The notes beneath the pieces are model-generated. The model was given only the letters and a program-made list of their open reading frames with translations, was not told where the DNA came from and did not search any database. From positions 2,415,415 through 2,479,414 of the forward strand of contig JAMXIF010001194.1 in NCBI GenBank assembly GCA_028583685.1: a DNA stretch of 64,000 nt, read 5' to 3'. The position numbers and the translations under genes were made by a program. Shown one piece after another: positions 10,920 to 20,264 of this stretch. Within the stretch, counting starts at the first letter, position 1. Every line of letters starts with the position of its first letter. The stretch comes from Petaurus breviceps papuanus (taxonomy: Eukaryota; Chordata; Mammalia; Diprotodontia; Petauridae).

Positions 10920-11190
10920 CTTGGGCACTTAGGGGTTAAGCATGGTGCTCAGGGTCACAGGACTTGAACCCAGAGCTTCCTGAATGTGAGGGAGGGTGGG
11001 GGAGAGAAGAACTCTCTGTCCATTATGTCCCACTCACTTCCTCTCACCCTCATCTCACAGAAGAGGAAGTTGAGGCACTTAGGGATGAAGTCACACGCTC
11101 CCATACGAACAGTAAGTATCTGAGGTAGAATTCTAACACAAGCTCATGACTTCAGGATCAAGTCTCTACCTCCTACATAACTGTGACTCT
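10920..11190 (-). mobile_element. MIR/MIR3 fragments
   Basis: Reversed CORE pieces: cagggtcacaggacttgaac near 10950, and cagaagaggaagttgaggca at 11057 followed by agtaagtatctgaggtagaa. Heavily decayed. Confidence 0.5.
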
Positions 11191-11339
11191 CCAGGATCCC
11201 AGCACCCACATAACCACCAGGACCCCGTGGGCAGCAACTGCTTTGCTACGGTCATTCTGACACTGGTACCAGAGACGGTGACCAGCTCAGAGAAGGCTCT
11301 GAATAAAGGATTGTTGAGGGGTTGATTGTAATTGAGGAT

Positions 11340-11865
11340 GCAGCCCCTAAGTCTATTTTCTCATCTAAAAATAGGAAGGATGATTGCTACCCTACCAACC
11401 TCAGAGGGCTAGAAGAGGAGGCACATGGGAGAATTCCGCAAATGATAAGGTGCTATGTAAACATAAGGTAGCATTTATTACATCTAAAATCCAGTCAAAT
11501 GATACTACTTACTACTCCTTGAACACATTCCACCTCTGTCTTGATAATGCTGTTTTCCCTCTGCCTGTACTGTTCTTGTCCTCACCAGCTCATCTCCCTT
11601 TCCTACCCATCAGAATCTTCCATCCAAGTCACCTTACGGCAAAAAGGCTGTGTGACCTCAAGCAGGTCAGCTGTCCCCCTTCTGGGCCACAGTTCCCTTC
11701 AAGTGAAAATATCTAAGCAGCCTTTGTAACACAGTCATACTAAGGGTCCTCCCATGTCTCAAATGATTAAACTCAGCCCATATGTGCTGAGCACATACTA
11801 AATGCAGAGCACTGCACTAGGCACTCCTTCAACAGAGAAATAAAAGTGACAGTAAGTATCCAGTA
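11340..11865. repeat. MIR tail (+), L2 (+), MIR3 (+) and L2 3' end (-) cluster
   Basis: 11340-11480 MIR tail (ttttctcatctaaaaatagg). 11490-11650 L2 (ttccctctgcctgtactgtt). 11645-11760 MIR3-type (ggctgtgtgacctcaagcag). 11768-11865 reversed L2 end (gtgctgagcacatactaaat). Confidence 0.6.
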
Positions 11866-11931
11866 CCACCTCCCTCAGCGCTGGCAAGCAACAATCACTG
11901 TGACCAATGATAGTCCTAATGCACAGCCTAC

Positions 11932-12007
11932 CTGAGCAAGCAGCCAGTCTACCAGTTTGCTCCCAGGAATCACAGATTTGTAGGTCTTCAAGTGGTAGTC
12001 TCTGTCT
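11932..12007 (-). CDS. PREX1: PREX1 exon: DEP2 N-terminal part
   Basis: 76 bases: completes Lys, then 25 codons ([10 protein letters not shown]... to LVDWLLAQ), ending in phase 0. Human residues 530-555. Acceptor tttttaatgcag, donor gtaggctg. It carries the DEP2 start with LVDWLLAQ, the usual DEP Trp motif. Recalled human SVLPGS is SVIPGS. The next expected exon (GDCQTREEAV...) was searched for down to base 1 and not seen, so the downstream intron is at least 11.9 kb. An antisense-coordinate L2 3' end lies 67 bases past the donor. Confidence 0.95.
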
Positions 12008-12064
12008 CTGCATTAAAAAACAAATATTAGTAAGCAAACCTTGGCAAGGGGCAGCGGGAGATTA

Positions 12065-12135
12065 AAGAAGGTGATAGATGGATAGATATATAGATACAAA
12101 GGCAGAGAGATAGACAGACAGATAGATAGATAGCT
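12065..12135. repeat. (GATA)n-like microsatellite
   Basis: Interrupted GATA/GACA tetranucleotides, ending gacagatagatagatag, in the intron just upstream of the DEP2 exon. Confidence 0.85.
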
Positions 12136-12300
12136 CTCATTTCTGCACCTGACAGCTTACAAAGCAATGTCCTGCCAAAAGCCCTAAGCAATATCATTAT
12201 CCCCATCTTATAGTTGAAGACACTAAAGCTCAGAGAGACATCATTTGGCTCTCCATAGGTGTCTAGCCAGAAGAACCTAAACAGGATCTTTGGCTTCATG
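12136..12300 (-). mobile_element. MIR SINE
   Basis: Reversed tail cttacaaagcaatgtcctgc and atcattatccccatcttata, then decayed CORE. Confidence 0.6.
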
Positions 12301-12329
12301 TTCAACAAGTTTTGCAGCCCTAAAACGTG

Positions 12330-12700
12330 TTTTTTTTCATAGAATTAAAGACTTCGGGGCAGCCAGGTGGCTCAGCAAGTAAGAGCACCAGCCCCAGTGT
12401 CGGGATGACCTGGGGATCAAATCCGTGCTCAGATACTTAGCACCACACCCAGAAATAACTGGCTGTGAAACCTTGAGCAAGTTACTTAACCCCTATTGCT
12501 TAAAAAAAAAAAAGACTTCAAGTCACAAGAGACCTCATAGGCCATGGATTCTAATCCCCTCATTTTACAAATGAATTGAGGCATAGGGAATTTAAGTCAC
12601 TTACTCAAGGACACACAGCTAATAAGTATCTGAAGTAGGAGTTTAGCTTAGGTCTTCCTCCTTCAAGGGGAGGCACTATAACCACTACATGATTCAACAT
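12330..12700 (-). mobile_element. MIR3-type SINE split by SINE-B
   Basis: Flanking tail atagaattaaagacttc on the left; catagg ccatgg, cctcattttacaaatgaatt and aaggacacacagctaataag on the right. The insertion occupies 12356-12510. Confidence 0.7.
12356..12510 (+). mobile_element. SINE-B, full length
   Basis: ggggcagccaggtggctcag head, gatgacctggggatcaaatc, tail cccctattgcttaaaaa. TSD aaagacttc at 12347-12355 and 12511-12519. Confidence 0.85.
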
Positions 12701-12773
12701 ATAAGCTAGAAAAGATCTTAGGAGCAACCTAATCCAAACCTTTCTCTTAGCTAACATCTATGTAGTTTGCAAC

Positions 12774-12953
12774 AGGCAGCTAGATGGTGCAGTGGATAGA
12801 GATTCCTCACCTGTAAAATGAGCTGAAGGCAAACACAGTTAAGTGACCTGCCCAGGATCACACAGCTAGTAAGTGTTGAGGCCAAAGTTGAACTCAGATC
12901 TTCCTGACTCCAGATCTAGTGCTCTATCCACTGTGCCACCTAGTTGCCCCAGG
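12774..12953. mobile_element. Composite inverted SINE (foldback)
   Basis: Left arm 12775-12801 is a plus-sense SINE head; right arm 12922-12948 is a minus-sense SINE head. They pair 23/27. Between them is a short piece of plus-sense tail (cctcacctgtaaaatgagct) and a minus-sense CORE (gcccaggatcacacagctag). Confidence 0.7.
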
Positions 12954-12959
12954 AATCAC

Positions 12960-13600
12960 CTCTACAACAGCCCTAACAAGTGGTTAATCAATCTTTAAAC
13001 CTCCACTTCCTACTGAGGAAGCCTCTGACACTCTCAGGCAGCCCCAATTAGTTAGGAAATTCTGTCTCACATGGGGTCAAAATCTGTCTCTTGGCAACTA
13101 ATACTATTTATTTGTAAAACTACCTCCTCCTCTCCCCACATCCCAGCTCTCACTCCCACCCTGCCCTACATCTTTGGAAGGAAATCAGTCCTTAGAATTC
13201 CTTCTCTTTTTAGCCCACTGTCAAACTCCAAATGGCAAGCGAAGAGGTGGGAATCAAAAGGAAAGGGGCACCAGGGCACTCTGCCCAGAATAGCACCAGC
13301 TTGCCCCAAGGAAACACTCCCTGGCATGCACCCAGACTCAGGCCTTTAAGTTCAACCTCCTGAAGAAAGAGGGGAGGATGCTGAAGACATGGAACTTTCC
13401 TGACTATTCCAGGAGACCTGGGAATGAAGTTCAAACTCCCTTACTCTTGGTAAGATATCTTAAAGTCTCAACTAAATCTCTTAATTACAATGTTTAATAA
13501 CTAGGATAAGTAGTCCGGGCTAATGGGGATACTTTCCTGTATCCAGGAAAAGAAGTTATCATACAGAGGCATGTGCCCCGGGCACTGCTTCTTATGAGTC
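12960..13600. other. Intron, nothing recognised
   Basis: No repeat or exon I can name. Open frames on both strands (up to 92 codons) overlap each other and lack recognisable domains. Confidence 0.45.
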
Positions 13601-13604
13601 AGAC

Positions 13605-13850
13605 CTGATACTGACACAATCACAGAATGTAAAATGTCAGAGCTAACAGGGACCTTAGAATATTAGATCCAGAAAAGACCTTAGAGTATAGACTGTCAAA
13701 GCTGGGAGAGATCTTAGAACATAGAGTATCAGAGCTAGAAGGGTCACTAGAACACAGAACATACAGAGCTGAAATGGAACCTAGTGTCACCCCTTCATTT
13801 AAAAATGAAAGAACTGAGGCCCAGAAAGGGAAGTGCATTTCCCCAAATAC
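13605..13850 (-). mobile_element. MIR3-type SINE with tandemly expanded tail
   Basis: The normal part is gaactgaggcccagaaaggg. In front of it the CR1-like tail unit recurs five times (13621-13782), about 26-35 bases each, with the theme agagctnnnagggacctt-agaa. A 109-codon minus-strand frame here is made of this repeat. Confidence 0.7.
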
Positions 13851-14129
13851 ACTGTAAGCACCCTGAGGAAAGGAAAGCTCTCCTCCTGGTATGTCGTACC
13901 TTGACCTGAGAACAGAAACAGATTCATGAAAAGCTCTCAGGAAAGACACAAGGAACTACACTATGAAAGCTGCTTAATTTTGTCCTCTGAATATACCTGA
14001 TGGCTCTCATGGGGTGGAACAAGATTGGCCCCATCCCTCCCCAGCTGCCTCTTCCCTTCAGGCCCTCTGAGGCTCAGTGAAGCATGTTATGATAGACAGT
14101 GCCTAGCCCTTCACTGGAGAACATCTAAG

Positions 14130-14175
14130 CATTCTGTCTCTCTCCCTCCCTCCCTCTCCCTTTCCCTCTCTTCTT
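14130..14175. repeat. Pyrimidine-rich (TCCC)n stretch
   Basis: ctctctccctccctccctct followed by ccctttccctctcttcttcc on the plus strand. Confidence 0.85.
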
Positions 14176-14439
14176 CCTGGTTCATCCCTAGCTCCTGAGC
14201 TAGAAGGCTTCAAAACCAATCTTCTCTGACAGGTAATGGAAAGGGTACAGAAGCAAGTGTTAATGTAAGCAAAGAAGTTTTTCAGGGCTGAATGAGAATT
14301 AAATACTTTCACTAGCCCCATGTGGACTCACCTTGGGGCTACTTCTCCATTCCAAAAAAAAAAAAAAAAGTCATTTAGGTTAAGCTTGCATGTGTTATCA
14401 TTTCAGCAGCTGGAGTAATTGAGAGTTACTTGTTTACAT

Positions 14440-15050
14440 TATTCTAATTCCAGTTCTTCCATTTATGAACTTCCATAAATGAATGATCTTCTACAAATTC
14501 TTTCTACTCCCTGGGCCTCAATGTATTCTTCTATAATAGGAGATTACAGCAGATGCTGATGCTCTCTAAGGTTTGTCCAACTCCTACTATTCTGTTCTAG
14601 GTCATGAGGCCACTTCCTTCCCTGATGTATTTCAGGTTTTATGTTCTATGGCCCCTTCCAGCTCTGACATCCCATATCCTTAGGTCTTTTGCCACTCACA
14701 CATTCTGTGGAAGACAGAGTGTAGCATACCAGATGGAGGGTCAGATTTAGAGATGCCTGGGGGTTCAAATCTCACCCTTAACACTTGCTAGCTCTCTGAT
14801 GTTATATAAGTCACTTAACTTGTCTCATCCACAAAATGGGGATAATAATACCTATGATTACCTATCTTACAGCTAGTTATGTTACAGGAGAAGTACTCAT
14901 CAGCATTACTGCTGAGGGAAGCACTCTGAAACAGTAAGAAAGGGAGTAGTACTGAGTAGTGGAGACAGAACTAAACCTAAGTCAGGAAAACCTGGGTTCC
15001 AGTCTGGCTTCAAATCCTATCACCAAGTGACCCTGGGCATTCAGGGCCTT
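14440..15050 (+). mobile_element. MIR3-type SINE followed by two MIR copies
   Basis: 14440-14690 ends with ggccccttccagctctgaca (CR1-like tail). 14700-14910 is a MIR (gggttcaaatctcaccctta, aaaatggggataataatacc). 14945-15050 is a MIR head fragment (cctgggttccagtctggctt). Confidence 0.7.
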
Positions 15051-15337
15051 AGACACCACAGACTGCAGACTATAAACTGTGGGTGTTGTGGACTAAGAAC
15101 TGGTAGACAGAAGGCATTCAGGAGTTCTCTACAGCCCTGAAATCTCCAGGCTAGATAGCAACAGTAGTCCTAGTAACAGGAAGGGGGACATGGGGCTGGG
15201 GAAGCCGGAAAAGAAGGTGAGCCAGACCACAAGGGAGGCCCTCCAGAGGAGATGCTCACAAACACAATTATGGAAGGGAGTTCAAGGAAGAAAGCAGAGG
15301 TCTGGTCCAGGGAGAAGGAATGACAAGTCAGACTTAC

Positions 15338-15387
15338 TTGATCACTGGAGTGAAAAGGCTATGCAACCGGCAGTAAAGTCTCACACC
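15338..15387 (-). CDS. PREX1: PREX1 micro-exon: start of DEP2
   Basis: Only 50 bases: 16 codons GVRLYCRLHSLFTPVI plus two bases of Lys. Human residues 514-530. Acceptor ccctttcttcctttag, donor gtaagtct. Phase 0 in and phase 2 out, so skipping it would shift the frame. As I recall, human PREX1 has Tyr where Phe stands here (SLFTPV), and PREX2 has Phe. A same-sense MIR ends about 20 bases upstream of the acceptor and a SINE-B sits inside that MIR, leaving the exon hemmed in by repeats. It was found by matching the expected linker peptide; the phase fit on both sides makes it secure. Confidence 0.93.
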
Positions 15388-15407
15388 CTAAAGGAAGAAA
15401 GGGAACA

Positions 15408-15760
15408 GGAATTAATTAAATGCTTACTGTGTGCCAGATTCTGTGGAAGGGCTTTTTAAAAATAGTCTAATTTTGGGGCAGCCAGGTGGCGCAGTGAGTA
15501 AGAGCACCGTCCCCAGAGTTGGGATGACCTGGGATCGAATCCAGGTTCCAATACTTAGCACCGCACCCAGAAATAATTGGCCATGTAACCTCGAGCAAGT
15601 CACTTATCTCCAATTGCTTTTAAAAAAAAATAGTCTCATTTGATCCTTACAACAATTCTCTGAGGTAGAGGCTATTATGATCCCCATTTTACAATTAAAG
15701 AAACTGAGGCAGACAAAGGTTAAGTGACTTGCCCAGGGTCACACAGCTAGTAAGTACAAA
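15408..15760 (-). mobile_element. MIR SINE next to the PREX1 micro-exon, split by SINE-B
   Basis: The reversed tail starts aattaattaaatgcttactg. After the insertion it resumes catttgatccttacaacaat, ccccattttacaattaaaga, cccagggtcacacagctagt. Its 3' end lies about 20 bases upstream of the exon acceptor, in gene sense. Confidence 0.75.
15474..15625 (+). mobile_element. SINE-B, full length, nested in MIR
   Basis: ggggcagccaggtggcgcag head, gggatcgaatccaggttcc, tail ctccaattgcttttaaaaa. TSD of 16 bases with one mismatch (aaaaatagtctaattt / ctcattt) at 15458-15473 and 15626-15641. Confidence 0.85.
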
Positions 15761-15769
15761 ACAAACATG

Positions 15770-16149
15770 GCTGCCATCAGGGTGCTTCAGTAATCAGCAC
15801 CCAGTGAATGTATATCTCCTAAATGAAGTTTCTCAAAACACCATCCAATCTCTATTATTCTCAGTAACAGAGTGATTTTGGAGGGGGGAAGGAGAAGCTG
15901 GGGGTGGCTGGAAAAGTACAGAAAAATTCAAAACATCAAGTCATTCTGTAACTCATTATGCTTGCCTTGGGAATTAAGCCTGATTATTTTTTCTAACTGT
16001 CTTCTGCCCAGTGAATACTGAAATAATCCTGGCACCACTGAGCACATGCTGATTAGCAGCATGGGAGCCTAAAGGGGCAGCCCATTAGAGAAGGAAGTCA
16101 GTCTGAGATGGAACATTTGCTTCAGGTCACCTGTCATACTGTGTATACC
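15770..16149. other. Intron, nothing recognised
   Basis: No repeat or exon identified between the MIR and the L2 at 16150. Confidence 0.45.
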
Positions 16150-16330
16150 CCTTTATTACAGATATGCTATGCTAGTCTTTCTTAGCCTGTATCATCTGTA
16201 CCTGTATCTTTTCTCCTCTACTGAACAGTAAACTCCACCAGGGCAGGAATAGTGTCTAACTGGGTTCTTTAGTTCCATTCCACAAATATAGTATATGGTC
16301 CACAATGAAAATTTTATGAAAGTTGGACAA
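16150..16330 (+). repeat. L2 LINE 3' fragment
   Basis: cctgtatcttttctcctcta and aaactccaccagggcaggaa, the usual L2 'ctccttgagggcaggga' region. Confidence 0.6.
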
Positions 16331-16962
16331 AATTCCTGTGGAGCTAAAGGCTTAAATTTGGGGACCATGTTAGACTCGTCTGAAAAGGTACCTCTCAGGG
16401 GCTGTTTTACGAAATGGCTCAGAGATAGCCTCTGAAAAATGAGACAAACAAGTATGGATTAAGAGAAGGGAGAGAGAGTACAGGCCAGAGCACAGAATAC
16501 TGTCCTAGAAAGGTCATCACAGACTGTCCCTATCTGGGACAGTGATCTGGGATGGGAGATTTGCCATGGGAGTGCATGAAGGTAGGGGGGAGGGGAGTTA
16601 GCAATACTAAAGTCAAATTTCACAGATGTCCAGGAGGCAGAAATTAAAGAGACACCACAGGGTCCTGAGTCAAAGACAATGACCTTAGTGACTTAGTCTA
16701 CAAAGGAGTAATCTAAGAGTCTGTTCCACTGGAGGAAAGAAGGAAAGAAATTTCGATTTACTTAAGGGTAATTTGAAAGTCTGTCTTCTGTCCATTCTCT
16801 GCTTTGGGAGGAAAGACCTTATTTTACTAAGTTTAGGGGAAAATGAGAAGCACTATGACTTGTTGGAGGTGAGCACAAGGACCCAGGAGAGCTGGAAAAA
16901 AGTTCCTCACTCAGAGAAAGCTGCCAACGAGCCCATTTTGCTGAGCACCAGAAGCCCAGTAC
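16331..16962. other. Intron, nothing recognised
   Basis: Sequence just downstream (gene sense) of the DEP1-end exon. No repeat identified; purine-rich around 16450-16500 and 16730-16760. Confidence 0.45.
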
Positions 16963-17066
16963 CTTAGACATGATGTCCTCCAGCTCACTTCTCGGTTTGT
17001 ATGTACCGTCATCATACCGGAACCTGTACATGACTTGTTCATTCTTAAATTGATGCTTGTCTGAAA
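16963..17066 (-). CDS. PREX1: PREX1 exon: end of DEP1 and DEP1-DEP2 linker
   Basis: 104 bases: two bases completing Val, then 34 codons ([10 protein letters not shown]... to LEDIMSK), ending in phase 0. Human residues 479-513. Acceptor cttgtgttttag, donor gtactggg. It has the DEP1 C-terminal signature [19 protein letters not shown]; recalled human has TYKARS. This was the first exon recognised and anchors the identification. The donor has C at +4 and T at +5, so it matches U1 poorly compared with neighbouring donors and could be inefficient or regulated (see findings). Confidence 0.96.
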
Positions 17067-17639
17067 CTAAAACACAAGACACTAATGAGGCAGAACACTT
17101 AAGTCCTCAGAGACCCCAAACCATTCTGATCACTATTGCTCCTAGACTCCCTGAAGAAATAATTAAATTTCCCTAGCCTAACCTCCTCCTCCTCATTTGG
17201 TCTACAGACAAGTGGCCACTCTTCAATCCTATTAAAGAGGACTGTCTAGGTTCTTACATGAACCACATAACCAATGGAAATAAGCCATAAACCATATTTT
17301 AAAATGTCAAACAACTCTAGTAGAAAACAATCATCCTAAGACAGGACAGTCACTTTGCTTGGGACTCCAATCCACAAACAAGGTCCCTTTCCCAAATGTG
17401 CCAATCCTGACTTTTATGAGGGAAGATAGAAGCAGGAAATGGTCAAAGTTGGCTGAGACCCCAAATAATCAACCTACTTGGCCCTGACATCCATCATGGG
17501 GGCAGATTTTCAGATTTCTTTTGGGAGCCTGATACATGATGGGACACTGTTAAGGAAGCCTTTTAACTTACATAAGGAAAGCCTGGAAACATGACAGAGC
17601 TGACTCAGGTATAAGGCCAAAAAAGGAACATCACCCATC

Positions 17640-17815
17640 ATTAAGACAGTGCAGGGTATGGTGGGAAAAGCCCAGGACAGAGTCAAAAGGTTGTGGTTTT
17701 GTTTAATCTCATAATCTGCCACCTACCAACTATTTATGGGCACAAGGTTACCTTACTGGGCCTCGAGTTCTTCATCTGTCATGTTAAGAGGGCTAGACTA
17801 GATTAGTTCTAAAAG
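17640..17815 (+). mobile_element. MIR3-type SINE
   Basis: Decayed head and CORE, then cttcatctgtcatgttaaga and ggctagactagattagttct, the CR1-tail class. Confidence 0.6.
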
Positions 17816-17824
17816 AGAGGCATT

Positions 17825-17985
17825 AAACAAGCAGCTTATGAGCCATATGACCTACTTTTAATGTGTTGATGTACTTATAAAAAAGAAATATATAAACGCA
17901 CTGTTTTCCAAGTCAACAAGAGGCCCACAGGGATCCTTATATATGGTTCAGTGGGCCCCATTTCTATCTGAGTTTGACATCACTA
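17825..17985 (-). mobile_element. hAT-type nonautonomous DNA transposon fragment
   Basis: gcccacagggatccttatat, gtgggccccatttctatctg and the end gagtttgacatcact match the copies at 28071 and 35700. The terminal pattern is that of hAT 'gtgtcaaactc' elements. Confidence 0.6.
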
Positions 17986-17989
17986 TTTT

Positions 17990-18135
17990 AAAAGACCCCT
18001 TTCTAGCTCTATGTGTAAAGTCCTTCAAGTTATGACATCCTCTATTCTAAAGTTCCTTCCATCTCTGACATTATGTTATATGTCCTAAAGTTCTCTTTTA
18101 GTTGTGACATTAAAAATTCCTTTTGAGTTTTAATG
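17990..18135 (+). repeat. Tandem CR1/L3-like SINE tail units
   Basis: Three to four diverged units of about 35-40 bases: cctttctagctctatgtgta, taaagtccttcaagttatga, taaagttccttccatctctg, taaagttctcttttagttgt. Confidence 0.6.
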
Positions 18136-18191
18136 GTCTGAATCTACGTATGCATGAGACACACCCATAGCTGCGCCTTTGAGTAACAATA

Positions 18192-18448
18192 AATAGCATT
18201 GACAGGGGGCAGCTGGATGGCACAGTGGATAGAGTGCCTGGCCTGGAATCAGGAAAACCTGAGTTCAAATCTGCTCTCAGCCACTTTCTAGCTGTGTGAC
18301 CCTGGGCAAGTCACTTAACCTCATTTGTCTCAGTTTCCTCATTTGTAAAACGAGGTGGAAAAGGAACAGCAAACCACTTAAAAAGACATTAGTCTTTGCC
18401 AAGAAAACCCCAAAGAGGATCATAAAGAGACAAAATGACTAAAGGACA
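18192..18448 (+). mobile_element. Mar-1 SINE, nearly complete
   Basis: Head gggggcagctggatggcaca, CORE gtgtgaccctgggcaagtca, RTE-like tail tctttgccaagaaaacccca. Direct repeat agtaacaata at 18182-18191 and 18449-18458. Confidence 0.85.
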
Positions 18449-18784
18449 AGTAACAATAGAACAGTTCTCCCAACATTAGCACTGGACTCAGCAGGACTTT
18501 CTTGCATCTTAATTAAAAATCAAAGCCCTGTGAGAAAGCAAGGCTTCCATTAAGTCACCAGAGAAATCCCCTTTAAAAATGACAAAAAAGATCTCAACCA
18601 GAAAGAGCCCAAAGATGCCATTTATGTTTCTGAGATTCTGAAATTCTAAGAGTCTAATGGCAACAACTCATATTTCTATAGAATTTCAAGTCCCACAAAG
18701 CCATCTCTTCACAAGTAGACTGGACAAACTAATCTCCAAAGGGCCAACCTATCTCTAACCTCTATGTACAAAACCCCATGAGAA

Positions 18785-18960
18785 GGACTGATTGAGAATT
18801 AGAAGGAATGTGAGAAGGTCATTTAGTCCCTTTCATTTTACAGAGAAGGGAAACGAAGACCAGAAGAAGTGAAGTAACTTGCCCAAGGTCACACAGGTAA
18901 TAGCAGAGACAGGATTTGAAATACAAATACTATTAACTTCATTTTATATGAGAAAACTGT
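18785..18960 (-). mobile_element. MIR3-type SINE
   Basis: gaaggtcatttagtcccttt, ttacagagaagggaaacgaa and aacttgcccaaggtcacaca. Confidence 0.7.
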
Positions 18961-18964
18961 GGTC

Positions 18965-19110
18965 AAGTGACTCGCACCATATTTCTACGTAATTGGTTTC
19001 CTTTGCAAACCAGAATTATTTAGTTTTATACTACTAAAACCATTCTTTTGAGAAAGGGTTCTCACATTGCACCAGACTGCCAAAGACACAGAAAAGGTTA
19101 AGGGCCCCTG
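18965..19110 (+). mobile_element. hAT-like DNA transposon fragment (ttaagaaccc-ended family)
   Basis: taattggtttcctttgcaaa, cattgcaccagactgccaaa and ggttaagggcccctg match the family at 44505, 34090 and 55940. Confidence 0.5.
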
Positions 19111-19274
19111 CCACAGAGTAGAGGACCTGAAATACCTACTATGAAGTCTCTTTTCCTAAAAAGGAGAATCAAAATGCTGCATTAAAAACTGTCTAATATA
19201 CCCAGAAATCTTACAGAGTGAGCCCTGGCTGCACTTACCATTTGCCTGCCATGTGGGCAAGAAAAAATAAGAAC

Positions 19275-19370
19275 CATTATCAGAACAACTGACATTTACA
19301 TAGTGTGTTCAGTTTTACACAATACTTAACAACCTTATCTTATTTGATTTCAAAGAATCAAGGGACTCAG
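19275..19370 (-). mobile_element. MIR tail fragment
   Basis: gacatttacatagtgtgttc then accttatcttatttgatttc. Confidence 0.5.
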
Positions 19371-19746
19371 AGTTGCCTATATCTCCTACCTCTATCATTT
19401 CCCCATGCTCCCTGAAAGTCAAACTCAGGAACCAAAAGGCTGGAAATCTGGAAAACAATAATTTCCTTAAATTCTATAAGAAGAGGAGTCCCTTGACATA
19501 CCACCAATATAACCTGTGCTACTGAGGATTCCTACACATGGTTTAGGTCTGTGCTAGTCTCACTCATTTATCCAAGGTGACTCCTGTAACTCACTGAAAG
19601 ATGACTGGTTAGCTTAGCAGAAGGGTGGAAGGGGAGGGTGTACCCTTCAGACTTGTATAACAGAAGGATCAATGGGAATCATTAGAGTCAGGCTCCAACC
19701 CTGGCTAGAAACCCACAGTAAGTCCCATTGTGCCCCATGTACTCAC

Positions 19747-19847
19747 CATGATGGATGATCCCATTCTCCAGCAGGGCTTGGCCCAAGTTGACCCCTTCCT
19801 CTGTCTTGCTTATCTCTCCAATCTCAATAAGCCAAGAAACAAATTCA
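19747..19847 (-). CDS. PREX1: PREX1 exon: core of DEP1
   Basis: 101 bases: completes Asn, 33 codons ([10 protein letters not shown]... to NGIIHH), then the first base of Val. Human residues about 445-479. Acceptor ccattctgcag, donor gtgagtac. It holds the DEP1 core [18 protein letters not shown] followed by [15 protein letters not shown]1 of P-Rex proteins packs against the DH-PH module and takes part in autoinhibition and cAMP/PKA and G-beta-gamma control. As I recall, human PREX1 has Ala where this exon has Ser (FVSW), while PREX2 also has Ser. Confidence 0.95.
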
Positions 19848-20264
19848 CTGCAGAATGGAAACAAATGAGCTGAATCAATTTAACTACCCATGTGCCCAGG
19901 GTTTCAGGACAAATAAAAGAGAAGATATGCTCCTCACCTACTATCATCTGGTACACTATCATCTCTTGGGGACAAAGAAGGGGAAAATAAGGAGAGGTCT
20001 CCTAGTGCCCAAGAAAAATGCACAATTGGAACCACTTTCACATCCCAGCCAATCATCCACCCCAAATAACTCTTTGCTATTCACCCTATCCCAACACCCT
20101 TTAGCCCACAGGATCTCCTAAAACTATGCATTAGGGCCATCACTGCTTTTCTGATAATGAAGTCAGAGAGTACAAGTAGACATGGTCCACTAAATCTAGT
20201 CAGCCCCAGAACCCATATCGTGTTTCACACATCATCCAACCCTGCACCCCAATCACCTAGTCAT

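Noticed and set aside
11221-11290. G+C-richer stretch as a possible next PREX1 exon
   Set aside because: Reading it in all minus-strand frames gives nothing like the expected DEP2 continuation (GDCQTREEAV...).
13620-13949. Open frame with internally repeated Ser/Leu-rich segments (minus strand)
   Set aside because: The protein repeat only mirrors the tandem MIR3-type tail units; not a gene.
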